Origin: Timema cristinae
Lineage: Eukaryota; Arthropoda; Insecta; Phasmatodea; Timematidae
Assembly: GCA_039000515.1 (NCBI GenBank)
Contig: JBCFYV010000502.1
Span: 1 to 64,000 of the forward strand
Direction of reading: 5' to 3'
Length of the DNA: 64,000 nucleotides
The notes below the pieces were generated by a model that was not told where the DNA came from, did not search any database, and saw only the letters and a list, made by a program, of their open reading frames with translations. Positions 12,413 to 24,104 of this stretch are shown here, piece after piece; the stretch's first letter is position 1, and each line of letters starts with the position of its first letter. The translations under genes and the position numbers were made by a program.

Positions 12413-12874
12413 TGGACAACAAAGCATACTACCCGCTCCAATAAATTCAACTCAATTAGGATCCCTACAATAGTATTTTTCTCTGTTGTAGTTCTTGTAG
12501 GCTAAGAAGACATAATAGAAACAATGCTGGACAATATATTTATTACTCAATCCAATCCTAAGTATTAATTTGTTCGTGTACTTACAATACTAATCTGCTC
12601 ACAATAGAATCCTGCAAGGCTGGCCGGCACCTGGACTCCTAGATTGGCGAGTGGGTCAAGGGAGATCCAGTGGGTCAACAAAGCGACTCGGCACTCCGAC
12701 TGTACTAGCGAGAAATGAGCCATGAACTATCAACATCAACTAGAGGACAATTATGTATATGACCTCTGACGGAGACTAAAGGAACCTCCTTCAAAACATC
12801 GGGTGATTGGAGATATTCACGGATATTCCGATGGAGCAAGCGGAATCAACAATGGTGTACGTGACTGTTTGAAG

Positions 12875-12990
12875 GCATCGTTGACGTCATCATATGCGTG
12901 TTTGATGAATTACCACCCCTTTTCATAACAACGAAATCCCTATATAATGGCTGTGCAAGCTTGCCATAATCGACTATCCTACGATCTACG
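12875..12990 (+). promoter_or_regulatory. Possible RNA polymerase II promoter (CRE plus TATA)
   Basis: A perfect palindromic CRE core 'tgacgtca' lies near 12881 and a TATA-like 'ctatataatgg' near 12940, about 55 bp apart. No clear coding start follows within 300 bp, so this may be an LTR-type promoter or chance. Confidence 0.25.
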
Positions 12991-14205
12991 ATCGACGACA
13001 GACCATTTTCATGGATCTGGACAATGGCTGGAGAAAACTTGTAATATGTATCAAAATCGTCGCTTAGACTGGTGGAGTTATGAACTCTAACTTATTTATA
13101 AACTTTAAACTTTTTGCATATAATATTCAGTTTCAAAATCTAACGTGTTAATATTTTGATCGCCAAAAAAAATGTCTAAATATTCTATCTTAGATAGGTC
13201 GCCGCTCGGGCGCTGTAACTTTTGCTTATGTTTTTATTCTCGTAAATATCCTCAGTTATGTGCTGATTAGAAGTTTGACTTGTTAATATTATATTGTTTG
13301 GAATTGTAGAGTAATTTTTTTTATCGAAGTAACTTTTCATATTTAAAATTATGGTTTGAATTAACGTAACGTGAAGTAACTTTTTATTGGAATTTAAATT
13401 AGGATGACTTTAATCTTTTGTAACGTAAGTTCTGTTTGAACAGCTAAAGTTTTGTTAATAATGGTACTGTTTGTTCCATATTCTCAGTCAGATCTGATAG
13501 TCCCGCGGGAGTTTGGCTTATGTCTGGTAGTCAAACCCTCATGTTGTGTAAACTCTGTTGTATAGTCATCAAATTTAAATCTTTATATTTATCATATCGT
13601 TTTCTGTGAATTACGAAACCTTTGGAACCATATCAAGGTGCCCATTAGGCCCTTATATTTTTGTATCGCATTTAAAAATATACGCTTTGTTATTGTCTCT
13701 TATAGACTGGACTATCAATATTATGATGGATTTCATGTTTCCTTTTGTTTGAACACTTGCGCAACTTTAATTATATAAAGTTGTTGGCCTCGAGCATAAT
13801 TTCCAACTGTACTCATAATGATATATGAGACCATTTTTTGTTATCTGCGCTATTGTCATTTAATTGAATAAACTGCTCATTTTGTTGAATCTATATATTT
13901 TTTATAATTTCCATTTTATGTATGTTAAGTTCATCCTCTCCCTTTAATCCCTTTTTATGGTCGGGGGGTACAGGATACAGAGAGGGTGCAACAGTATAAA
14001 CTTTTTAAATGACATGAAATGTAGGATAGTGAATAATTCAAGTCAAACTGAGTTGTTTTAATAATGCCTAAATTTTAAATAATGAAACTTTATTAAATTT
14101 CCATAGTGGTTGTCTTAGAATATATGCATTGATTTCAATAACCTAGAGTAAAAACAAAATATTCAGTGAAAAAAAGATAATAAATTATGTTCAAAAGTTT
14201 ATTGT
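12991..14205. other. Intergenic; nothing recognised
   Basis: AT-rich with interspersed unique sequence; no gene, RNA or repeat I can support. Confidence 0.4.
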
Positions 14206-14212
14206 AACATAC

Positions 14213-14470
14213 CCACCTCGGTGGCGTAGTTGGCTAAGGTGCTTGTCGTGTTGAGCTCGACCGCCGAGGACGGGGAGATCGAGGTTCAAATCTCGGTCAG
14301 GTGAACTGGGGGTAGTTTTTCCTAAATTGTTTTCCACTCTTCATCCACACAAATGCGAGTTCACTACCTTTTATTAAAAACCTTCCCAATTCCTAATCCA
14401 TTAGCGTTATTAGTACTTAAAGCGTATTACTCGAACGGGTTGTAAGACGCGGTGCTAAATAATAATAGTT
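14213..14470 (+). repeat. SINE family A, best-preserved full copy
   Basis: A tRNA-derived head has an A box at 14223-14240 ('ggcgtagttggctaagg') and a B box at 14283-14292 ('ggttcaaatc'), about 43 bp apart as in RNA polymerase III internal promoters. It is followed by the family body ('cacacaaatgcgag', 'cctaatccattagcg') and the ending 'gtaagacgcggtgctaaa' with a short AT tail. This copy anchors the identification of the others as tRNA-derived SINEs. Confidence 0.85.
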
Positions 14471-14683
14471 TATTGGAACATGACATTGAATGACATGGAT
14501 GTCAAAATATTGACTTAATAAAATTATACCATGTTAGGAAAGGTTTTATTTGAGGTTTTTTTTTCGTGTCAGCATGCCACCCAATAATATCTTGGATAAA
14601 AGAACCAATAGTTAAAGATTAAATAAGTGATCAATGCATGCGATGTTCACAAATTTTACATGCACTATTATTACTATTATTGT

Positions 14684-14812
14684 TATTAGCACCGCGTCTT
14701 ACTACCGTTTGGGTTGTACGCACTTACGCTAATATGTAATGGTAGTGTGATTGTGAGATTAAATGGAGGACCAACAGTTTAACGTGGGATTCGAACCACG
14801 GTGGAGGCCTGG
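14684..14812 (-). repeat. SINE family A, reverse copy (3' end)
   Basis: Reverse complement of the family tail ('agcaccgcgtcttacta', 'acgctaatatgtaatgg') joined to a stretch with 'gggattcgaacc', a B-box complement. Useful as the clean reference for the smeared copy at 23976-24104. Confidence 0.7.
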
Positions 14813-14884
14813 TATTCCACACATTCACAAGTTGTGATTAATACATGTCTTGTCAGAGGTGAAGGAAGGGTTTGGTAATCAGAT

Positions 14885-14948
14885 AAATCTGTTCCGGCAC
14901 GAGGATTGAACCCCGGACCCCAGCACCTTACCCCTAGACCACCAGGTC
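14885..14948 (-). repeat. tRNA-like sequence, probably SINE-derived
   Basis: On the minus strand: A-box-like 'tggtctaggggtaaggtgc', then B box 'ggttcaatcc' at tRNA spacing. The ends do not form a convincing acceptor stem, so I call it tRNA-derived rather than a tRNA gene. Confidence 0.5.
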
Positions 14949-15279
14949 ACTTACAATACACACTTTCTAACAACCAACTTTACTAAAATATTTCTATTCA
15001 ATACATATAAATTTAAATTTTCATTAATTTATTTAACAAATTGAAGAAAATAATCATTATGTTATTTTGAGGAAAGTCCCGAAGATCAGGGATGAAAGAT
15101 CACCTTACCATACGGCACACCATCGAATATTTGGGTTGGAGCCTGTTACTAGGGATTTTTATCAGAAGTGGCATTAACACGCAACTTATACTGTCTCGAG
15201 ATAGTTTTAACTTTGGTGTGGTTGATGAACTATTGCTATTGTGGAGTTGGTTTTTTTTATCATTTTCTTTTCTTTCTAG

Positions 15280-15528
15280 AATAGTGATGTCACACCAGTT
15301 TCAGGGAGAACAACACTAACTTACTCCCAGAGTGGCAAAGTTTCTTGCCGGAAACGAAGTCTGCTTGTATTTGGCAACTCACCTGTAAGAACTTTTTTCT
15401 TCCAAAAGGTGGAGTGCAATTTTGAAGATGCAGAAGTTCCGTGCCCCTTGAAACTATTCCACTCCCAACTCATGCCAATAGAAGACATGCAACGAATATG
15501 CAATAAGAATATTGCTCTTAAATTGTAA
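15280..15528 (+). CDS. Probable terminal exon of an unidentified host gene
   Basis: A strong 3' splice site (pyrimidine-rich tract ending 'tctttctag') ends at 15279. From 15280 a phase-0 frame runs 82 codons to a TAA at 15526-15528. The residues are unbiased and cysteine-containing: it includes SCRKRSLLVFGNSPVRTFFF and a second block with KVECNFEDAEVPCPLKLFHS, unlike the Ile/Leu/Phe-rich chance frames nearby. I do not recognise the family. No upstream exon is identifiable in the window and no AATAAA signal is obvious after the stop. It could also be a retained fragment of a dead gene. Confidence 0.5.
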   Translation, partial: NSDVTPVSGRTTLTYSQSGKVSCRKRSLLVFGNSPVRTFFFQKVECNFEDAEVPCPLKLFHSQLMPIEDMQRICNKNIALKL

Positions 15529-16160
15529 TGTGGTATAAATATTATAACATGAATTTTTTCAATTCCAGAAGTAAATGTTAATTTTTCTAAAAAGGGAGGG
15601 GGGCGAAAAGATTACACTATAAAGTTGACCTTATATGTAGATGTAATTTTTATAAAACTTGTTGAGTGGCAATCTAGAGACCATTCCGAAACCGAGAAAA
15701 CCACCGAGAACCCCCAGTGCGCCCGCGATAGTGTCAAAGGTTCTCAAGAGATAGCGCCAGACCAAGGGGAACGATTAAGTCCAAAAACTTAAGACAGGAC
15801 CAAACCACACTCCAACTGTATAATATGTAAAAATGATGTATATAGTATTAGTAAGAATAATTATAAGAGGTAAAATATATATATTTAGTATAAGTTTAGA
15901 GAGTAAGACTTGGGAGGAGCGTTTTGCCAACCCTCCTCCAAACTGATAAAAATGGTTGATGTATGGGGATAAGGAAAACTGGAACCCAGTAAGATAAATC
16001 ACGAGCGATGGTGCCAACGAAGCCACAGTAGACCGTAAAACGAGACCGGCTACGAAAAAAAACCTCATAGTCGGAGTCTGTCTTCCGGGACCACCATACA
16101 ACACACTCCAAGCCCACCCACACTGCACATAGGGGGGCCAAGTAGCCCTCCACACTAGGC

Positions 16161-16174
16161 GGCCTTTTCAGGGC
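16161..16174 (+). other. Histone-type stem-loop-like sequence, first copy
   Basis: ggcc-ttttca-gggcc followed by 'accaaa' directly before the ATG at 16181. It resembles the metazoan histone mRNA 3' stem-loop but is two bases short in the left stem. Part of a 62-bp imperfect tandem duplication with 16223-16238. Confidence 0.5.
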
Positions 16175-16180
16175 CACCAA

Positions 16181-17582
16181 ATGGACTCCCTGACCATCAT
16201 CCCCAGGAAACCACAACTAGCCGGCCCTTGTCAGGGCCACCAAATGGACTCACAGACAACCAACCCCAGGAAAACCCAAACAGATGACGACACCATCTAC
16301 TCTTCCACAGACGCCTCGGACATGGAAACCAACATTGACGGTCAAGGGACATTTACCCTTGTAGACAAGTCAGGCAGGAAAAGGAGGTATCGTCCCTCCA
16401 GAAGACAAAACTCACAAGCCAAAAAAATCACCACCACAGCAAACAGGTTTGAACCTCTGAAAAAAGCGGCAGACACAATGGAGACAAATGACACTACCAC
16501 CACCACACAGACTAAACGAATCCCACCAATAGTGACGCTAGGTACGCACAATTACAAAAAAATCACGGAACTGACAAAATCCATTAACAGTGACATCAGA
16601 ATCATATACGTCAAGGATGGGCTTAAGATACATACTAGTAGCAAAACCGACTGTGACCTGGTCCAACACCTCCTCAGAGACTTGAAACAAGAGTTTCACA
16701 CTTCCTAGGGACAAACCGGTTAAGGTGGTCATCAAGGGATTTCCCCTAACATGGCCACTGAGGACCTGGAGCACGAACTGAGGGACATGGGTTTCCTCGT
16801 CACAGACGTGAGGCAGTTTAGTAGGAAAACTTCTCCAGACAACACAACACAGACAGTGACGCTCCTCCCTACGTTCCAGGTGACCTAGTCCAAAAATTCA
16901 GAAATCAACACCATCTACCAGCTCAAATACATCAACTACACCAGGGTAAAAGTAGAGCCATACATCCCACCACCCAACACAGTTGTTCAGTGTCACAAGT
17001 GTCAAAGATACGGACACACCAAGAACAACTGCGAAAACAATCCTAGGTGCGTAAAGTGCCTAAAGCAACACATTACCAAAGACTGCTCCAAAAAGGACTC
17101 CACCACTCCAGCCCGGTGTGTTAACTGTATGGGAAGCCACACGGCAAACTATAGTAAATGCCCGGTGTATGTAAACCTAATCGAAAAAAAAGAAAAATTC
17201 ACTGGTAGCGCGTTCAAGCTACAACCCGGCCCACGCCCCACCCCCAGCAGCACCCACCGGCACTCAGAACTACCCTCAATGCGGCCAAGACCCACCCAAA
17301 ACCCACCAATAGAGCAACAGCCAATACCAGAGGCGGCCCGGATCCACCGATCCTACGCCCAAGCAGTGCAGGGACAACACACACACGGCCCACACAACAA
17401 GAAAACACATCAGGTTCAGACATCAAAGACCTAATTAGGTTTCTTAAAGAATTGAATATTATAAAAATTATCACCCACTTCAAACCATACCTCAACAGAC
17501 TTAGGCAGGCAACAGACTCGACAGAAAAGATGGTCATCATGATCGAGGGAGTGACAGAATACTTTCTGACACAAGATGACTA
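16181..17582 (+). pseudogene. Retrotransposon ORF1 (gag-like nucleic acid-binding protein), broken
   Basis: Would encode the RNA-binding partner of ORF2 that packages the element's transcript. The N-terminal third (16181-16708) is polar and Thr/Lys-rich. A frameshift near 16705 leads into a PRE_C2HC-type region (VVIKGFPL ... DVRQF), with an in-frame TAG at 16886-16888. Three zinc knuckles follow: CHKC-x4-H-x4-C near 16991-17032, CVKC type near 17046-17085 and CVNC type near 17116-17162. A proline-rich linker (17210-17400) and a short helical C-terminus end at TAG 17580-17582. ORF2 begins at 17576, overlapping the last codons. Two alternative ATGs (16181 and 16244) arise from a local duplication; either could be the ancestral start. 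Confidence 0.82.
16223..16238 (+). other. Histone-type stem-loop-like sequence, second copy
   Basis: ggccct-tgtc-agggcc: a perfect 6-bp stem with 4-nt loop, followed by 'accaaa' and the ATG at 16244. It has the exact stem of the histone mRNA 3' stem-loop and nearly the same flank as the real one at 21752-21767. Confidence 0.55.
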
Positions 17583-20049
17583 GGAAGGACAAGACTTTGA
17601 CTAAAGACACACTACGCGTTTTTATATGGAACGCGAACGGGATACTCACGCAAGCAAAAGAATTAGAGAAACTTTTCAAAACATACGGGATGGATATAGC
17701 TACGGGTACGAAATCTACAGAACTGACTGGCCCAATGGAAGGGGAGGGGGAACAGCAGTACTCATTAAGAATAATATACCGCACTACCAACACAACTTTC
17801 AATCCTTAGAAAACCTAGAAGCAACTGCAGTCAAAGTTAACACAAAGAGCGGGAGTGTCTTGTTCGCAGCCATATACAAACCACCGACTAAAAACATACA
17901 ACACCAACATTCTACCCCTCAAACCCACTACACAGACCCGACGTTATAGACGTGATCTTAAACAATATAGGGGTGACGGCAGAAGAGTTAACTGTTCTCA
18001 AGGAACTGGACTCTGACCATAACCCTATATTGTGCGAGATCACAACAAACACCACTATAGAGATAAAGGGACTAAATAAAACCAAAACCACGAGCGACTG
18101 GGAAGGTTTTACAAACACACTAAATGAAACACTACCCGACAATATCAATATCACGACCACGGAAGAAGCAGACACCACCCTCCAGCTCTTTACAACAACA
18201 GTGCAGGAAGCTTACAGAAACAACACCAAAACAGAACAGGAGAAACAAGACTTGCGAGGCCAGAACGCGGACCTTGACTTTCTTTTCGCCCAGAAGAGAG
18301 AGGCAAGGAGGGACTGGCAGACGTATAGAACACCACAACACAGAACAGCCTACAACAGACTTACAGCCCAAGTTAGACTCAACAACTAGAATACTTACAT
18401 AACAGATGCTGCCTTGGACTCCAGTAAAACCTGGAAAGTAGCAAAACAACTAAAATCAACAAACAAAAAACTGTCAGTACCAGCAATACACGGGGAACAC
18501 GGTATGGCATACCTAAGCTCAGAGAAAGCGGAAGCCATAGCAGTGACACTAGAGAAGCAATTCAAACCAAATTCCAAAAGACCCAGATTTTGTCAGGGAA
18601 GCACAAAGAACAGTAAGAGAATACCTATTTAGACCTATAGTGTCGCGGGTTGACCCAATAACACTCGACGAATTAACAAACACAGTGAAAAACTTGCCAA
18701 AAAACAAATCACCAGGACACGACAGACTTACAAACGAAACCATACAAAAGCTACCACCAAGGGCAATACACACACTACTAACAATATACAATGCACTACT
18801 AACAATATACAATGCACTACTAACACTTTGTCACTTCCCAGACGCATGGAAACGGGCGAGAGTCATAACACTTCCCAAACCAGGAAAGGACCCAATGTTT
18901 CCACAAAACAGAAGGCCAATTAGTCTCCTCACTACCTAAAGCAAAATCTTTGAAAAATTAGTTTTAAAAAGAGTAAACGACTTTAGCGAAAGAAAAGGAA
19001 TCATCCCAAACTTACAATTCGGTTTCAGACAAAAACATTCAACAATATACCCTGTACTAAACCTAATAGAAGACGCCACAGAAGCTTTTTCAAAAAAACA
19101 ACACACAATAGCAATATTCCTAGATGTAGAAAAATTATTCGATAGAGTCTGGCATATAGGGCTAATTCTAAAATTAATCAAATTTAACTACCCACAATGG
19201 ATCATTCACATTATCGCCAGTTTCCTTGCTCGAAGAAAATTCCAAGTGATCATGGACGGTACTAAATCACCAATACACAACATAAGGGCAGGGGTGCCTC
19301 AGGGATCTACACTTGCACCACACCTCTATAGTATATACATTGCGGATATACCGACCCATCCCCAAATAAAAGTCAGACTTTTTGCCGATGACACCATGCT
19401 ATACACCACTTGCAAAAACATAAACTACGCCAGTCTAGCAATGCAGAGATACTTAGTAAATCTGCAAGACTGGCTTACAAAATGGAGGATTAAAGTAAAC
19501 CCTACAAAATCGTCAGCCCTAATCATAAGCCGAGGAAATAAGCAACTTCCAGCACCTCTCACTCTATTTGACTCAGAAATACCAGTAAATAAGGAAACAA
19601 AATACCTAGGCACAACAATAGATTCAAAGCTAACCTGGAGAAGCCATATTGATAACACCAACAAAAAAGTAATGGGAAGATATATTCAATTGTACTCCTT
19701 ATTTAAATGTAGGGAACTAAATATCCACACAAAAATAATACTATACAAAACCATAATAAACCCATAATACTATATAACTGCGTGGCATGGAGTATGGAGC
19801 AATCAGATACAACTAAACGGCTACAAACCACACAAAACAGAATACTCAGAACAATCACGGGGGCACCCTGGCGCACAAGAACCACAGACCTACACACACT
19901 GACCAACTGCAGACAGCTACAGGAAATTACAAAGACCGCAACAAAAGACTATACGAGCAGACAGATTACACACGAACGAAATAGTTAGGAACTTAGGACG
20001 CTACGACCCCACAGAGGACAGGTACTACAAACGACCGAGACTGGCTTAG
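17576..20049 (+). pseudogene. Retrotransposon ORF2: endonuclease plus reverse transcriptase, broken
   Basis: ORF2 would nick target DNA and copy the RNA in place. The apurinic-type endonuclease starts LRVFIWNANG (17620 on) and continues with YRTDWPNGRGGGTAVLI; part of the catalytic core between is deleted near 17695. A second loss near 17900-17950 removes more before the C-terminal SDHNPIL motif (about 18015). The reverse transcriptase runs from about 18640: KNKSPGHDRLTNE, an in-frame TAA at 18937-18939, RAGVPQGSTLAP (about 19285) and the catalytic FADDT at 19381-19395. The thumb/C-terminal part continues to TAG 20047-20049, with a frame change near 19767. Family and order are clear; the element cannot be active. 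Confidence 0.88.
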
Positions 20050-20320
20050 TATATACATAGCTAGATATAGTTAGATATAGTTAAAAAAAAAAAGTTCATA
20101 ACCCTGGAAAAAAAAAGGAGAAAAAAAAACAAACAAAAAAAATAATTAAAACTTAAAAAAAAAAAAAAATAATACTAACGCTGGATGTAAATCCCTAGAT
20201 AGTATAAATAACAATTATTACTAACATATTTAAATTAATAACACAGTAGATATAAGAAACTAAGCCAGTCAGGTAGACCGAATCATCCATAATTCACACA
20301 TTTCATCCCATTACTTCCTT
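20050..20320 (+). other. Retrotransposon 3' UTR and A-rich tail, then unique DNA
   Basis: A 'tagatatagttagatata' stretch is followed by interrupted A-runs (20084-20170), as expected for the 3' end of a LINE. 20171-20320 shows nothing recognisable. Confidence 0.6.
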
Positions 20321-20325
20321 AGTCA

Positions 20326-20605
20326 CGGCCGGACGCCACTGGGATAACCGCCTAGGTTGTCTACTAGCCAGAGAATAACGCTGGCGCCGGGGGCGGCCCA
20401 AGATGGGGAATGGAAATGTATCCACCTCACTCCTAATCCCAAGAAAAGAAAATCCTACCCAACAAGCAACTCTTTATAACCTTTGCCACCGCCGGACTCC
20501 ACTGGATAACCGACTAAGTCAAACTTCTAGCCAGAGAATAACGCTGGCGCCACTGTCGGCCCCAGATGGGGAATGGATATGTAACCATCCACGTCAAACC
20601 TATTC
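20326..20605. repeat. Imperfect tandem duplication, about 165-bp spacing
   Basis: Two blocks (about 20326-20430 and 20487-20595) share 'agccagagaataacgctgg', 'gatggggaatgga' and 'ccactgg(g)ataaccg'. They precede the histone upstream repeats and may belong to a histone repeat unit spacer. Confidence 0.65.
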
Positions 20606-20609
20606 CCTA

Positions 20610-21095
20610 CAGTCAAGTTAAACCATTCGATCCTCCTCCTGGAAATCGACTCAGATAATCACACACAACACACCATCATACCTTAAACACACCTTCCCAC
20701 ATCCCAAGAAAAGAAAATCCTCCCCAATTCCCGCGACCCAGCGCAATCACTCACCATCATACATTAAACACACCTAACCACATCCCAAGAAAAGAAAATC
20801 CTCCCCAATTCCCCGACCCAACTCAATCACTCACAACACACCACACATCCTTAAACACACCTTCCCACATCCAAGAAAAGAAAATCCTCCCAAATTCCCA
20901 CAACCCACCACAATCACTCTCAATTCACCATCATACCTTAAACACACCTTACCACATCCCAAGAAAAGAAAATCCTCCCCAATTCCCGCGACCCAACGCA
21001 ATCACTCAAAACTCACATCATACCTTAAACATACCTTCCCACATCCCAAGAAAAGAAAATCCTCCCAAATTCCCACGACCCAAAACAATCACAAA
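20610..21095. repeat. Tandem repeat, about 85-bp unit, 5-6 copies
   Basis: Each unit holds 'catcccaagaaaagaaaat', 'cctccccaattccc' and 'accttaaacacacc'. A single diverged unit recurs at 22125-22215 ahead of the second histone-type upstream region, linking this repeat to histone spacer DNA. Confidence 0.85.
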
Positions 21096-21099
21096 TTTT

Positions 21100-21362
21100 C
21101 ACCTCAAAGGGTCATTTACTAATACACATGTAATTCCTTTAGAGCTTATATTTACTATACTTGTATTTTCTTACAGCCTCATTTCATCTGTCTCATTTCA
21201 TAGGTATATAAGTTCATTCACGAGGTTAAGAGTCATGACAATGACTCGGTACTCAAACAATAAATCAGCCCTTTCATAGACAACCTGGCGTGGCATAACT
21301 GTCAAGTCAGATGTTCTTTGTCGGGCAACAGCCGTACGGCGTGCGATTTACGATTTTCAAAC
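21100..21362 (+). promoter_or_regulatory. Upstream region of histone H2B
   Basis: Leads directly to the H2B ATG. Elements shared with 22240-22440 include 'gtactcaaacaataaatcag', 'aagagtcatgacaatgactc' (a short palindrome-like pair) and 'ttcttgtcgggc' type sequence. The conservation between two diverged copies points to promoter function of the ancestral genes. Confidence 0.5.
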
Positions 21363-21731
<369 letters not shown>

Positions 21732-21751
21732 ACAGTCTTTGTGTTGCAAAC

Positions 21752-21767
21752 GGCCCTTATTAGGGCC
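21752..21767 (+). terminator. Histone mRNA 3' stem-loop
   Basis: ggccct-tatt-agggcc, 6-bp stem and 4-nt loop, 20 bp after the H2B stop and followed by 'accaaa' then a purine-rich 'aaagaggag' (about 21781) of the type that pairs with U7 snRNA. This is the processing signal of non-polyadenylated replication-dependent histone mRNAs. It is intact although the gene is not. Confidence 0.85.
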
Positions 21768-22079
21768 ACCAAACACAATTAAAGAGGAGCTAATTGTATT
21801 TGCTTTCAGAAGCAAAAAATTCTCTTCATGTAATATGAAAGAAACACAAACTCATAGAGCGTTTCCCTAATTCTATTAAGTTATAGTTTTTTTTGTTTTG
21901 TTTGAGGCGAATACAGAAAATAAAATTTCTTGGGTACCAATAAATATGTAGAAAACAAATTCATGTTAATGATTTCTATAAATTAGAAAAGGTCCCCCAG
22001 GTGAAACAAAATAATCCACTGTCAACAGGTTTTAATCTTAAAATTTATAAATATTTCCTTCAATGCAAATATATATATA

Positions 22080-22440
22080 AATGTGTCTTAGGAACTTTAC
22101 GGCAGTACATTCCATGGAAACGTATCCATCCACTTCAAACCAAATCCCAAGAAAAGTAAAATCCTACCGATCCCTTTCCCGGAAAACGACTTTCACAATT
22201 CACCATCATACCTTAATAACGCCATTACCAATACGCAATATCGCCAATACGCATGTAAATTACTTACTAGCCTCATCTCATAGGTTTCACTTCACTGGAA
22301 ACAATTAGTCATACATGAGGCCAAGAGTCACGACAGTGACTTCGTACTCAAACAATAAATCAGCTCTTTAAGTGACCTAGTTTGGGCGATTCTGAAAAAT
22401 TTGGTATTCTTGTCGGGCGACGGCAGAAATTCCTTTTTAA
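22080..22440 (+). repeat. Second histone-type upstream region, gene lost
   Basis: Repeats the landmarks of 20.9-21.33 kb in the same order: the 85-bp unit remnant (22125-22215), 'cctcatctcatagg', 'gtactcaaacaataaatcag' and 'cttgtcgggcgacggc'. No histone coding follows; the sequence runs into the smeared block. Confidence 0.65.
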
Positions 22441-22715
22441 AATATATACTCACGAGAGTGAAGTGTTATTATTTTGATAGCCCCCTTCCCATAAAAAAAA
22501 ATTGAAAAGAATCCTGAAAAAACAAATTCAAATCATCCATCTGTCAATATAAAAACAAAATTTTTTTCCTTCCCCCTTTTTTCATTTTCTTTCCTCTATA
22601 TTTTGTTTGCTTAGGCGCGAAAGGAATTGTGTACACACAATCAAACAATTTGTTAAAAATAAATTAAATTTTTTCGGCTTTCCTCACTTTCTTTATCCCC
22701 TGTTTCCCAAATTTT

Positions 22716-23060
22716 ATTTGTTGTGCGACTCTAGTGACCGTTCCGAGACCACGTTTTCCCTTAACCCTTTTTCCCTCGAGCCCTCCCTGGGGGTCCGCTA
22801 AAGGGCCACCGTCTCCCAAGGCGTTCCATAAGTTCATACCTCTAAGAGATCGCGCCAGGACGAAGGGCTTGTCAGCAAAAAGACCATAAAAAATAAAAGG
22901 GAAAAAAAACCTATTCAAAGGTAAAAACTGTAATAGATGCATATTTTTTGTCTTAGATTAAGAATAAAAAGGTTAAAATAGACATGATGGGAATAAGTTA
23001 GAGATTAAGACCAAGGAGGGGGGTTGGGCCCCCACCTCCTCTCGTGATGAGATTTACTGT
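22716..23060 (+). repeat. Degraded second copy of the retrotransposon 5' UTR
   Basis: Follows 15655-15930 in order: 'actctagtgaccgttccgag' versus 'aatctagagaccattccgaa', then 'taagagatcgcgccag' versus 'caagagatagcgccag', then a 'ccaaggagg' block. Partly smeared. Confidence 0.55.
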
Positions 23061-23975
23061 AAGGATAAAAGAAAAAATTAAATAAAAAACAGCACCTGTC
23101 CCCTACTATTGTTTTAGTTTATTTCGAAACCCCAAAAACACCCTTCTGCGCTAGAACCAGGGCTCCCATTTATCCTTCCCCCCTCCCCAGCCCCTGTTCC
23201 TCCCTAATTTTTTAGTTTATTTTTAAACCCAAACTTCCTCTGCCTCAAAAACCATTCGGGCTGCCACTTATCCTTACCCTCCCCACCTCTTTTATTCTTA
23301 CTTTTTTTAAAGCGCTCAAAACCCTCGGGCCCCCACCCTATGACCCCCCTCCGACCCATTCCCGTCCCGTCGCGCAAGGGAGGTTTTGCGTGGGGCCAGG
23401 GGGGCAATCCCGTTTTTAAGGCCCTTTCAACAAACACTTTTCCATATCCATTGGTCACCCCCCCCCGTTCCTCCAAAACCCTGTTCCCGCAATCCACCTC
23501 GATTAGACCCCCCCTCTCTTCCCTCCTTCAATTGTCAATTACACCCCCCGCCCCTCTCAGACCCCCGAAGAACTCATATAAAAATGCCTAACCCAAAAAA
23601 AGATGCGCTGAAAATTCGCGACTGGTTTAGAAGGGGCCCCCCCCCAAAAATTCCCCAAGCAAAAAAGGGGCAGTCCAGGAAAAGGGCTTTTTTTTTTTTA
23701 ACTTTTTTTTTTTTTTTTTTTTTCGGGGTCACAGATAAAAATCAAAAACTATAAGCACCGGGTTTTTAAATTTCCCCCAGGCGTTCAAAGTTTTTTTCCA
23801 ATGTATCTGAAGGGGGGTGGGGGGGACTCTACAATTTATGTTGCTAAAAATAAAGAAAACGATTTAAAAATCTAAATCTTTTTAAACCCTTTTAATAATG
23901 GCAAAAGGGAAAAAGATTTTTAAAAATTTTGGGGTTTTTAATATGATTTTCTAAATTTTTTTTTTATTTTATTAT

Positions 23976-24104
23976 TTTTAGCATCGCGCCCCTTTCTACC
24001 CATTGGGGTTTTTAACCCTTCGCTAATGTTTAATGGTAGGGTGATTGGGGGATAAAAAGGGGGACCTACATTTTAAAATGGAATCCAAAACCCGGTGGAG
24101 GCCG
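23976..24104 (-). repeat. SINE family A, smeared reverse copy
   Basis: Aligns without length change to 14684-14812: 'gctaatgtttaatggtaggg' versus 'gctaatatgtaatggtagtg' and 'acccggtggaggcc' versus 'accacggtggaggcc', with single bases replaced by neighbours. Confidence 0.6.

Larger units (their letters stand above)
15660..20170 (+). mobile_element. Jockey-clade non-LTR retrotransposon, decayed
   Basis: Layout is 5' UTR (about 15660-16180), ORF1 (gag-like), ORF2 (endonuclease plus reverse transcriptase), a short 3' UTR and A-rich tail (20084-20170). ORF1 stop and ORF2 start overlap in ATGACTAG at 17576-17583, the usual arrangement for such elements. The presence of a PRE_C2HC-like region plus three zinc knuckles and an FADD reverse transcriptase places it in the jockey group. 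Both ORFs are broken. The 5' UTR resembles a degraded stretch at 22716-23060, so at least one more copy exists nearby. No target-site duplication could be fixed. Confidence 0.88.

Noticed and set aside
14213..14300. Functional tRNA gene
   Set aside because: A and B boxes are good but no acceptor stem closes, and the SINE body follows directly.
15775..16216. Minus-strand frames of 126 and 106 codons
   Set aside because: Antisense to the LINE 5' UTR and ORF1 start, mutually overlapping, no signature.
17214..18449. Minus-strand Val/Ser/Phe-rich frames
   Set aside because: Shadows of the A/C-rich LINE coding strand.
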